Source: Clostridia bacterium
Lineage (GTDB): Bacteria > Bacillota > Clostridia > Oscillospirales > CAG-272
Direction of reading: 5' to 3'
Length of the DNA: 39,416 nt
Assembly (NCBI GenBank): GCA_017396225.1
Contig: JAFQMP010000060.1
Location: 1-39,416, forward strand
The notes beneath the pieces were generated by a model. It was not told the origin of the DNA, searched no databases, and saw only the letters and a list, made by a program, of their open reading frames with translations. This document shows positions 8,120 through 14,708 of the stretch, one piece after another (positions within the stretch are counted from its first letter, which is position 1; every line of letters starts with the position of its first letter). A program made the position numbers and the translations under genes.

Positions 8120-8668
8120 ATGGCAAAATGGAGATGCACGATTTGCGGTGAGATTGTTGAGGGCGACCGCCCCGAAAAATGCCCCCTTTGCAAGGCGCCC
8201 GGCGAGAAATTCGTTGAGGTTGTTGAGGAAGGTATGACCTGGGCTGCTGAGCACGAGGTTGGCGTTGGCAAGGCTGACGGCGTTCCTATGGAAATCATCG
8301 AAGGGCTGCGCGCAAACTTCCAGGGCGAGTGCACCGAGGTTGGTATGTATCTGGCAATGGCACGCGTTGCACACCGCGAGGGCTACCCCGAAATCGGCCT
8401 GTACTGGGAGAAGGCTGCTTGGGAAGAGGCTGAGCACGCTGCAAAGTTTGCAGAGCTTCTCGGCGAATGCGTCAGCACCTCCACCAAGGAGAACCTGACC
8501 GTCCGCGTTGCTGCCGAGAACGGCGCAACCGCAGGCAAGTTTGAGCTTGCAAAAATGGCAAAGCAGTTGAACCTTGACGCCATTCACGACACTGTACACG
8601 AGATGGCACGCGACGAGGCTCGCCACGGCAAGGCATTTGAGGGCCTGCTCAAGAGATACTTCGGTTAA
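8120..8668 (+). CDS. Reverse rubrerythrin (NADH peroxidase-type)
   Basis: This is a non-haem diiron protein that reduces hydrogen peroxide, and in the reverse-rubrerythrin type oxygen too, to water in anaerobes. The rubredoxin domain comes first: CTIC at residues 6-9 and CPLC at 21-24. The ferritin-like four-helix bundle follows, with iron-ligand motifs [19 protein letters not shown] and DEARHGKAF. The domain order is the reverse of classical rubrerythrin, hence the name; length (182 aa) fits. The earlier in-frame ATG at 8099 overlaps the ribosome site AAGGAG (8104-8109), so the ATG at 8120 is the start. It is followed after 24 bases by a Bfd-like ferredoxin, a plausible electron donor or iron partner. 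Confidence 0.92.
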   Translation: MAKWRCTICGEIVEGDRPEKCPLCKAPGEKFVEVVEEGMTWAAEHEVGVGKADGVPMEIIEGLRANFQGECTEVGMYLAMARVAHREGYPEIGLYWEKAAWEEAEHAAKFAELLGECVSTSTKENLTVRVAAENGATAGKFELAKMAKQLNLDAIHDTVHEMARDEARHGKAFEGLLKRYFG

Positions 8669-8692
8669 TATCTAAAAATAAGGAGAATTGCC

Positions 8693-8893
8693 ATGAAGGA
8701 AAATTACATGATCTGTAACTGCATGCAGGTTAGCTATGCCAATATCGCCGATGCGCTGGATACACACGAGAAGTTTGACAGCGTGATTACCGCTTTTGAG
8801 GAAATTCAGAAGCAAACGCACTGCTCCACGGGCTGCGGCGGTTGCCACCAGAAGGTGCTCGATACCATCTCCGAAATTATGATGGGCAAATAA
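8693..8893 (+). CDS. Bfd-like [2Fe-2S] ferredoxin
   Basis: This small 66-residue protein has the Bfd/NifU-middle-domain cysteine pattern: CNC at residues 8-10 and a CSTGCGGC cluster near residues 44-51, the arrangement that binds a [2Fe-2S] cluster. Bacterioferritin-associated ferredoxins pass electrons to ferritin-like proteins. Its position directly behind the reverse rubrerythrin suggests it serves that enzyme or iron release, which is inference. AAGGAG precedes the ATG. It ends the operon before a terminator. Confidence 0.85.
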   Translation: MKENYMICNCMQVSYANIADALDTHEKFDSVITAFEEIQKQTHCSTGCGGCHQKVLDTISEIMMGK

Positions 8894-8932
8894 GGGCTAC
8901 GTCTTTAGCGCAGATTAAAACACACTATAAGC

Positions 8933-8961
8933 AAAAACACCCCCAAACGGGGGTGTTTTTT
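8933..8961 (+). terminator. Intrinsic terminator of the rubrerythrin operon
   Basis: The stem CACCCCC / GGGGGTG has a 4-base loop (AAAC), A-run before and T-run after. Confidence 0.9.
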
Positions 8962-8986
8962 ACTGCTTTGAAGCTTTTGATTGCAA

Positions 8987-9037
8987 AATTAAAACAAAAA
9001 CGCGAGGAGCAACGCCGCCTATGCTTGTTTCAAAATT
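8987..9037. repeat. Truncated remnant of the structured repeat
   Basis: GCGAGGAGCAACGCCGC (9002-9018) is identical to 9121-9137 in the full copy and differs by one base from 72-88 in copy A1. The rest of the element is missing. AT-rich flanks (AATTAAAACAA and TTGTTTCAAAATT) form partly complementary ends, so it looks like an internal-deletion derivative beside the intact copy. Confidence 0.6.
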
Positions 9038-9041
9038 ACAA

Positions 9042-9161
9042 AATCAAGATAAAAAACGCGAGGGCCAGGCGCACCGGAGCAAACGGGCGACGGCGTACAT
9101 AGCGTACGCCGAGGTCGTTTGCGAGGAGCAACGCCGCAACTCGCGCTTTTTTTGCTTGATT
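9042..9161. repeat. Structured intergenic repeat, copy C, running into the fba stop
   Basis: This is a diverged third copy of the element at 1-119 and 142-260. Nested stems are gcaaacg (9079-9085) with cgtttgc (9116-9122), and ggcgtac (9092-9098) with gtacgcc (9104-9110). Both stems differ from copy A by paired, compensatory changes. Conserved non-stem blocks include AGGCGCACCGG and GGAGCAACGCCGC. The outer arms AATCAAG (9042-9048) and CTTGATT (9155-9161), plus CGCGAG/CTCGCG next to A/T runs, enclose the element. The right arm includes bases of the fba stop codon. Poly-T on both strands suggests it doubles as a bidirectional terminator. Confidence 0.8.
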
Positions 9162-10119
9162 AAAGCGTGCCGCTGGAGCCGAGCACGTTCTTAATCTTAT
9201 GCTGCACCATCTTCTTGACCTCTGCGCGTGCAACAGTCAGGTAGCCGCGAGGGTCAAATACACCGGGCTCGTTTGCAAATACGCGACGAATGCCTGCGGT
9301 CATTGCAAGACGGATATCGGAGTCAATGTTAATCTTACAAACAGCCATACCGGCAGCTTGACGGAGCTGCTCCTCGGGAATACCGACTGCATCGGGGAGC
9401 TTGCCGCCGAGCTCGTTGATTTCCTTTACGCACTCCTGGGGAACGGAAGATGCACCGTGGAGAACGATGGGGAAGCCGGGGAGGCGCTCCTCAATCTCAG
9501 CGAGAATATCAAAGCGGAGAGGCGGGGGAACGAGAATACCCTTCTCGTTACGGGTGCACTGCTTTGCAGTGAACTTGTATGCACCGTGAGAGGTGCCGAT
9601 AGAGATAGCGAGCGAGTCAACACCAGTGCGGGCAACAAACTCCTCAACCTCCTCGGGACGGGTGTAGGAGGAATGCTCTGCAACAACGTCATCTTCAACG
9701 CCTGCAAGCACGCCAAGCTCGCCCTCGACAACAACGCCGTGCGCGTGTGCGTACTCAACAACCTTCTTCGTGAGGGCAATGTTATCCTCAAAGGAGTGGT
9801 GAGAGCCGTCAATCATAACAGAGGTAAAGCCGCCGTCAATGCAGGACTTGCAGATTTCAAAATCTGCGCCGTGGTCAAGGTGAAGGGCAAGGTCAACGCC
9901 GCTATCCTCAATTGCAGCCTTTGCAAGAGCAAGCAGGTAAGCGTGCTTTGCATACTTGCGTGCGCCTGCAGAAACCTGCAGGATAACGGGGGACTTCTCC
10001 TCAGCAGCAGCCTCGGTGATAGCCTGAATGATTTCCATATTGTTGATGTTAAAAGCGCCGATTGCATACTTGCCGGCATATGCCTTTCGGAACATCTCCT
10101 TCGTGGTAACAAGTGCCAT
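9160..10119 (-). CDS. fba: Class II fructose-1,6-bisphosphate aldolase
   Basis: This zinc-dependent aldolase interconverts fructose-1,6-bisphosphate with dihydroxyacetone phosphate and glyceraldehyde-3-phosphate in glycolysis and gluconeogenesis. It has 319 residues. Class II signatures are present: ALHLDHG near residue 78 (catalytic Asp and zinc His), VEGELG, the zinc His in TSHGAY, and FPIVLHGASSVP. A first ATG at 10125 leaves only two bases after AAGGAG. The second ATG (10119) gives better spacing and the usual MALVTTKEMF start, so it is preferred. The gene has its own promoter at 10160-10188 and ends in structured repeat C. Confidence 0.95.
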   Translation of the reverse strand: MALVTTKEMFRKAYAGKYAIGAFNINNMEIIQAITEAAAEEKSPVILQVSAGARKYAKHAYLLALAKAAIEDSGVDLALHLDHGADFEICKSCIDGGFTSVMIDGSHHSFEDNIALTKKVVEYAHAHGVVVEGELGVLAGVEDDVVAEHSSYTRPEEVEEFVARTGVDSLAISIGTSHGAYKFTAKQCTRNEKGILVPPPLRFDILAEIEERLPGFPIVLHGASSVPQECVKEINELGGKLPDAVGIPEEQLRQAAGMAVCKINIDSDIRLAMTAGIRRVFANEPGVFDPRGYLTVARAEVKKMVQHKIKNVLGSSGTL

Positions 10120-10159
10120 TTTCATATCTCCTTTTTATGTGAAATAATTACCAATCTTT

Positions 10160-10188
10160 ATTTTACCTAAATTCCTCTGAAAAATCAA
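10160..10188 (-). promoter_or_regulatory. Sigma-A promoter of fba
   Basis: On the minus strand, TTGATT (10183-10188) and TAAAAT (10160-10165) are separated by 17 bases. A TGTCGAA heptamer (minus strand, 10194-10200), the core of the Spo0A box, lies just upstream of the -35 box; one such heptamer may be chance. Confidence 0.65.
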
Positions 10189-10213
10189 GGGCTTTCGACA
10201 AAAATTTCAAATT

Positions 10214-10723
10214 TTACCCCAGTACGCTCCCCTTTTCTGCGCTCTCCCCGCCTTGCGGGCGGATTGTCGTGGTCTGCGATACGGTAACTGCCGCCACCGC
10301 GGCAGGGGGCGGCGCCCCCAGGGCTACAGGTGCGGCGGGCGCCGCACCACCGCGCTCATCGGCCCTGACCGCGTGGGGAAAAAGCCCCAGGCTGACCGCA
10401 ATTGCGTTGTCAATCTCCTGCATTACGCCCTCATCAAGGTGACCCATTTTCTCCTTCAGGCGACGCTTATCCAGCGTGCGCAGCTGCTCAAGCAGCACAA
10501 CCGAATCGCGCGAAAGCCCTGCACGGGTCGCATAAACCTCAATATGCGTGGGCAGCTTTGTCTTACTCATACGAGAGGTAATCGCTGCCGCAATCACAGT
10601 GGGACTGTATCTGTTTCCCACATCGTTTTGTATGATAAGCACAGGGCGCACACCACCCTGCTCCGAGCCGACCACAGGACTGAGATCGGCATAGTAAATA
10701 TCTCCACGTTTAACCTGATTCAC
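10214..10723 (-). CDS. MazF/EndoA-type endoribonuclease toxin with low-complexity tail
   Basis: Residues 1 to about 120 closely match the Firmicute EndoA/MazF mRNA interferase: [48 protein letters not shown] and [13 protein letters not shown]. The presumed catalytic residues are in place (Arg near 26, Thr near 49). A tail of about 49 residues rich in Ala, Pro, Val and Gly follows, not part of the usual 116-residue protein. The start is GTG at 10723 behind GGGAGG. No MazE-like antitoxin ORF is found next to it; the upstream 255 bases are non-coding on this strand. RNA cleavage is inferred from the family. Confidence 0.9.
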   Translation of the reverse strand: MNQVKRGDIYYADLSPVVGSEQGGVRPVLIIQNDVGNRYSPTVIAAAITSRMSKTKLPTHIEVYATRAGLSRDSVVLLEQLRTLDKRRLKEKMGHLDEGVMQEIDNAIAVSLGLFPHAVRADERGGAAPAAPVALGAPPPAAVAAVTVSQTTTIRPQGGESAEKGSVLG

Positions 10724-10904
10724 GGTAAAACCTCCCTTTTCAGACTGCTCTTATTTTTTGCCGCAGGGTGACAATTTAATCATCAAAGCCGCGCTTTTTG
10801 GAGAGATGATAAAATGAACTGCCCCGTTCCCTATCAGCCTATGCAAAAAAACGCGAGTCCTCCCGAAAAAAGCCGAGGAATGCTGCGGTTTTTTTCGCAA
10901 ATCC

Positions 10905-10933
10905 TTGTATTTTCCGCTTAGATATGCTATAAT
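10905..10933 (+). promoter_or_regulatory. Sigma-A promoter of the exonuclease-thiI-COG0523 operon
   Basis: TTGTAT (10905-10910) and TATAAT (10928-10933), 17 bases apart, with a TGC extension before the -10 box. Confidence 0.75.
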
Positions 10934-10978
10934 AGCAAGGATAACTATAATGGACAAGTATGTTTTACGGAGGCCCCT

Positions 10979-12076
10979 ATGCCGGATACCGCTATCAAAC
11001 AATCACATCATCTCCCCGTAATCAGCGTAGCAGATGCCAAACGGCGCGGACTGCTTTCGCGCGGCATGCTCGCAAGGCTGGGGCTTTCCACCGATGCTGC
11101 ACCTGTGGCGGTTCTGCAAAAGGAGGACGGCACCGAAATTCCGCTTTTTGACCCCAATCACGTCAAAGCCGCCTCGGGCAAGGCCGAGCCTGCCACCCCC
11201 ACTGCAAAGGAGCGCCCCGCACTTCCCACACGCGATGAAAACGGCGAGCTGCCGCGCATCAGCGCACGCCGTGCCGACGCGCTTGGTCTCTTTTCCCGCG
11301 AGGCACTGACCCGCAGCTACTATGAGCCCACCGACGAGCCAATCGCCTATTATCTGCGTAAGGACGGCACCCGCGTGGAGCTCTACGAAAAAGCAACCTG
11401 CCGCCGCTTGCCGATGCCCTGTATCCGCTGCGGTAACGAGGTGCGTTACCGTGCCAAGCTCTGCCGCACCTGCTACGAGCGCGAGCTTGCCGAAAAGCGC
11501 CGTGCGGGCGATGCCAGACGTGCCGCATACTATGGCCGCAAGCCACAGGAGGTGCTCTTTTTTGATTTGGAGCTCACAGGCGTTTACGACCACGACGAGG
11601 TGCTTTCCATTACCATCATCAACGGTCTTGGCGAAACGGTGCTTGACACCCTTGTCCGCCCCCTGAAAAAACGCCGCTGGCCACGCACCGAGAAAATTCA
11701 CGGCATCACTCCCAATATGGTGCAGAACGCCCCCACAATGACCGAGCTGACACCCAAGCTGGTAGATGTTTTTGCAGGTGCAAAGCACCTGATTGCCTTT
11801 GGCACCTCCACCGACTACTCTCACCTACGCCGCATTTATAAAACACGCACCGAGCAGGGCAGATTGCGCGCCAAGCTGATTGACTGCGCAGCAGAGTTTT
11901 CCTCTTACATTCACGAGCACGGCATTGACCTTGTGCACCGTTCCCTCTCCGATGCCATGGCGCATTTCTCCCTTGCCTGGGAGGGTGAGGCGCACACCTC
12001 GGCAGCCGGCACACAGGCGTGCCGTCTGGTATTCCATACTCTGTTCCCACACTTTTACGAAAGCGAGGTCACCTGA
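10979..12076 (+). CDS. Multidomain protein: duplicated N-terminal module, zinc ribbon, DEDD exonuclease-like domain
   Basis: The protein has 365 residues. Residues 12-61 and 91-140 are two versions of one roughly 50-residue module (LPVIS..A...GLLSRGML and LPRIS..A..LGLFSREAL, each ending in a strand with KEDGTEI or RKDGTRV). A four-cysteine zinc ribbon follows (C148, C151, C162, C165). Residues 192-360 resemble DnaQ/KapD-type 3'-5' exonucleases: motif I FFDLEL (D196, E198), KIHGIT, and a motif II Asp (D279 in TSTDYSHL). The best alignment for motif III is H339-TSAAG, where the final Asp is Gly344, so catalysis may be weak or lost; H320-RSLSD325 is an alternative Hx4D. First gene of the operon; GGAGG precedes the ATG. 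Substrate unknown, RNA or DNA. Confidence 0.75.
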   Translation: MPDTAIKQSHHLPVISVADAKRRGLLSRGMLARLGLSTDAAPVAVLQKEDGTEIPLFDPNHVKAASGKAEPATPTAKERPALPTRDENGELPRISARRADALGLFSREALTRSYYEPTDEPIAYYLRKDGTRVELYEKATCRRLPMPCIRCGNEVRYRAKLCRTCYERELAEKRRAGDARRAAYYGRKPQEVLFFDLELTGVYDHDEVLSITIINGLGETVLDTLVRPLKKRRWPRTEKIHGITPNMVQNAPTMTELTPKLVDVFAGAKHLIAFGTSTDYSHLRRIYKTRTEQGRLRAKLIDCAAEFSSYIHEHGIDLVHRSLSDAMAHFSLAWEGEAHTSAAGTQACRLVFHTLFPHFYESEVT

Positions 12077-12351
12077 TGGACCGTTTATTCGGACTGGATT
12101 CCCCTGCCCTGCACGATGAGGGCATTTCCCTGCTTGCAACCCTGTACGACGACATCAGTGCCACCATGTACGAGGAAATTCTGCGCGATGCGGAAATCCC
12201 CTTCCTCAAAAAGGACCGCGGTGCAGGCGGTGCTATGCGCATCATTATGGGTGGCACCCTCTCCGCGATTGATATTTACGTGCCGACTGACCGCTTGGCT
12301 GAGGCCGAGGCACTGTTCCGCGAAGAAGAAAGCGAGGTCGTGGACGAATGA
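12076..12351 (+). CDS. DUF2007-like small protein
   Basis: This is a 91-residue protein. The central part, LLATLYDDISATMYEEILRD then AEIPFLKKDRGAGG and IDIYVPTDRLAEAEALF, resembles the DUF2007 family (ferredoxin-like alpha/beta fold, often called putative signal-transducing proteins), whose function is unknown. The start ATG overlaps the TGA of the preceding gene by one base, with GAGGT just upstream. It overlaps thiI by four bases, so it is translated as part of the operon. The C-terminus is acidic. Confidence 0.75.
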   Translation: MDRLFGLDSPALHDEGISLLATLYDDISATMYEEILRDAEIPFLKKDRGAGGAMRIIMGGTLSAIDIYVPTDRLAEAEALFREEESEVVDE

Positions 12352-13526
12352 AGGAAATTTTACTGCTCAAATACGGCGAAATCGTGCTCAAGGGTGCCAA
12401 CCGCCGTTTCTTTGAGGACACCCTCGCCAAGGAGCTTCGGTACCGCGCCGCTTGCTTTGGCAATTTCTCGGTACGCTATGCGCAAAGCACCCTCTATATT
12501 GAGCCGCTTAATGACTTTGCCGACCTTGAGGGTATGTTAGAGGCAGCAAGACGCCTCTTTGGCGTGGCAGGTGTTGTCCGTGCCGCTGTTGCCGAAAAGA
12601 ATATGGAAAGCATTCTTGCTGTGGCAAAGGAATATCTCGCACCCACCCTTGCGGGCAAAAAGACCTTCAAGGTCGAAGCGAAACGCTCGGATAAATTATT
12701 CCCCCTTTCCTCTCCCGAAATTTCCCGCGAGACAGGCGGCGCACTGCTTTCCGTCTGCCCCCACCTGAGGGTAGACGTCCACAGCCCGGAGGTAACAGTC
12801 CGCGTAGAGGTGCGCGACAATGCAGCCTACGTTCACGCAGGTCAATTAAAGGGCGCGGGCGGTCTGCCCGTTGGTGCAGGCGGCAAAGCTCTTTTGCTCC
12901 TTTCGGGTGGGATTGATTCCCCCGTTGCAGGCTGGATGATGGCGAAGCGCGGTGTGCGCCTCGAGGCACTTTACTTTGAATCCATGCCCTACACCAGCGA
13001 ACAGGCGCGCGAAAAGGTTTTAGACCTTGCCGCGCTTGTCGCGCGGTGGTCAGGCAGTATGCAGGTCAACGTCATTTCGCTCACCCACATTCAGGAGGAG
13101 CTTGTCAAGCACTGTGACGAGGAATATTTCACCCTGCTTCTCCGCCGCTTTATGATGAAGCTCGCTACCCGCACCGCCGCACTCCGCGGCTGTGAGGCAC
13201 TGATTACGGGCGAAAGCTTAGGTCAGGTGGCATCGCAAACGATGCAGGCAATTAACGTCACAAACGCCGCAACCGACCTTGCCGTTTTCCGCCCCTGCAT
13301 TGGCATGGATAAAGAGGAAATCGTGCAGATTGCACGCATGATTGACACCTTTGAAACCTCCATTCTCCCCTACGAGGATTGCTGCACGGTATTCACCCCC
13401 AAACACCCCAAAACGCGCCCCGAGCTTACCAAGGTGCTGGAGCAGGAGGCAAGGCTTGATGTAGACAAGCTGCTCGATGAGGCGTTTGAAACGCTGGAAA
13501 CCGTTTATATCCGCGCAAAATTCTGA
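12348..13526 (+). CDS. thiI: tRNA 4-thiouridine synthase ThiI
   Basis: ThiI adenylates and thiolates U8 of tRNA to 4-thiouridine and can also supply sulfur for thiazole synthesis. The 392-residue protein has the N-terminal ferredoxin-like start MKEILLLKYGEIVLKG, a THUMP RNA-binding domain (about residues 60-165) and the PP-loop ATPase motif LLLSGGIDSPVAGWMM near 183. GESLGQVASQTMQ and the late Cys-bearing LPYEDCCTVFTPKHP also match. It lacks the C-terminal rhodanese domain, as in Bacillus-type ThiI, so a separate cysteine desulfurase must feed sulfur; none is adjacent. It overlaps the previous gene by ATGA. Confidence 0.95.
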   Translation: MKEILLLKYGEIVLKGANRRFFEDTLAKELRYRAACFGNFSVRYAQSTLYIEPLNDFADLEGMLEAARRLFGVAGVVRAAVAEKNMESILAVAKEYLAPTLAGKKTFKVEAKRSDKLFPLSSPEISRETGGALLSVCPHLRVDVHSPEVTVRVEVRDNAAYVHAGQLKGAGGLPVGAGGKALLLLSGGIDSPVAGWMMAKRGVRLEALYFESMPYTSEQAREKVLDLAALVARWSGSMQVNVISLTHIQEELVKHCDEEYFTLLLRRFMMKLATRTAALRGCEALITGESLGQVASQTMQAINVTNAATDLAVFRPCIGMDKEEIVQIARMIDTFETSILPYEDCCTVFTPKHPKTRPELTKVLEQEARLDVDKLLDEAFETLETVYIRAKF

Positions 13527-13541
13527 AAAAAGGACAAAAAA

Positions 13542-14699
13542 ATGACTAAGGTAGATATTTTTTCGGGCTTTCTGGGTGCAGGTAAAACCACCCTCATCAA
13601 AAAGCTCATCAAGGAGGCCTTTACAGGCGAAAGGCTTGTACTGATTGAAAACGAATTCGGTGAAATCGGTGTAGACGGCGGCTTTCTTGAAGGCGCTGGC
13701 ATCAACGTAACCGAAATGAACTCGGGCTGCATCTGCTGCAGTCTTGTCGGCGACTTTGGCGAGGCACTCCGCAAGGTGCTTGCCGAATACAACCCCGACC
13801 GCATTTTGATTGAGCCATCGGGCGTCGGCAAGCTCTCCGACGTGGTGCGCGCCGTAAAAGAGGCCGCCCCCGACAAGCTTGAAATTACAGGTCTTGTCAC
13901 GATTGCCGATGCGGCAAAATGTCTGATGCACCTGCGCAACTTCGGCGAGTTTTTCGGCGACCAGCTGGCAAGTGCAGGCACCGTCATTTTCAGCCACGTG
14001 AAGGGACTTTCCCAGGAAAAGCTGCACGCCGCCATAGAGGCCGTACGTGCACACAATGAGAACGCCGTCATCGTCACCACCGACTGGGAGCAGCTCACGG
14101 GCGCGCAGATTCTTGCTGCTATGGAAAAGACCGACACCCTGGAAGCAGAGCTTTCCCGTCTGCAGGCAGAGGCCCCTTGCCCCACCTGCGGTCATCATCA
14201 CGACCACGGGCACGAGCACCATCACCATGAGGGCGAGGAATGTCACTGCCACGAGCACCACGAGCATCACCACCACGAGGGTGAGGAATGTCACTGCCAC
14301 GAGCACCACGAGCATCACCACCATGAGGGCGAGGAATGTCACTGCCACGAGCACCACGAGCATCACCACCACGAGGGCGAGGAATGTCACTGCCACGAGC
14401 ACCATCACCACGCAGAGGACATATTTATCAGCTGCGGCGCGGAAACCGCAAAACGCTTTGATGCCGCCGCACTCCGCGAGGCACTTGCGTGCCTCACCGA
14501 CGAACACACCTACGGCAACGTACTCCGTGCCAAGGGCATCGTGGCAGGCGAGGGCGGCCTGTGGCTGCACTTTGACTATGTTCCCGGCGAGCCTGATGTG
14601 CGCGAGGGAACTGCCGCCATCATCGGTCGCCTTTGTATCATCGGCGCAGGTCTGAATATTCCCGCGCTTTCCGCCCTCTTTGGTGTAGAACTGAAATAA
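13542..14699 (+). CDS. COG0523 (CobW-like) GTPase with His/Cys-rich metal-binding repeat
   Basis: This is a G3E-family GTPase thought to act as a metal chaperone or insertase. Of 385 residues, the N-terminal domain has Walker A GFLGAGKT (9-16), ENEFGEIGVDGG and the diagnostic CICC (63-66). The usual NKxD guanine motif is replaced by SHVK in VIFSHVKGLS, so nucleotide preference is uncertain. Residues 226-289 are four tandem 16-residue units of the form HHHHEGEECHCHEHHE, preceded by CPTCGHHHDHGH: a dense metal-binding tail in the middle of the protein. The CobW C-terminal domain follows. It lies 15 bases after thiI and 9 bases before a second, divergent COG0523 gene. Confidence 0.92.
   Translation: MTKVDIFSGFLGAGKTTLIKKLIKEAFTGERLVLIENEFGEIGVDGGFLEGAGINVTEMNSGCICCSLVGDFGEALRKVLAEYNPDRILIEPSGVGKLSDVVRAVKEAAPDKLEITGLVTIADAAKCLMHLRNFGEFFGDQLASAGTVIFSHVKGLSQEKLHAAIEAVRAHNENAVIVTTDWEQLTGAQILAAMEKTDTLEAELSRLQAEAPCPTCGHHHDHGHEHHHHEGEECHCHEHHEHHHHEGEECHCHEHHEHHHHEGEECHCHEHHEHHHHEGEECHCHEHHHHAEDIFISCGAETAKRFDAAALREALACLTDEHTYGNVLRAKGIVAGEGGLWLHFDYVPGEPDVREGTAAIIGRLCIIGAGLNIPALSALFGVELK
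14217..14408 (+). repeat. 48-bp tandem repeat (4 units) encoding His/Cys metal-binding units
   Basis: Four near-identical in-frame 48-base units differ at a few positions, most of them silent. Each encodes 16 residues with seven or eight His and two Cys. Copy number could change by slippage or recombination without breaking the frame. Confidence 0.9.
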
Positions 14700-14708
14700 G
14701 GAGTTGTT

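Noticed and set aside
10751..11002. 83-residue minus-strand ORF upstream of mazF as an antitoxin
   Set aside because: It has no MazE or RHH features, no ribosome site, and overlaps the promoter and start of the divergent gene.
14217..14408. Regular 48-bp repeats as a CRISPR array
   Set aside because: The units are contiguous with no spacers and stay in the reading frame of the GTPase.
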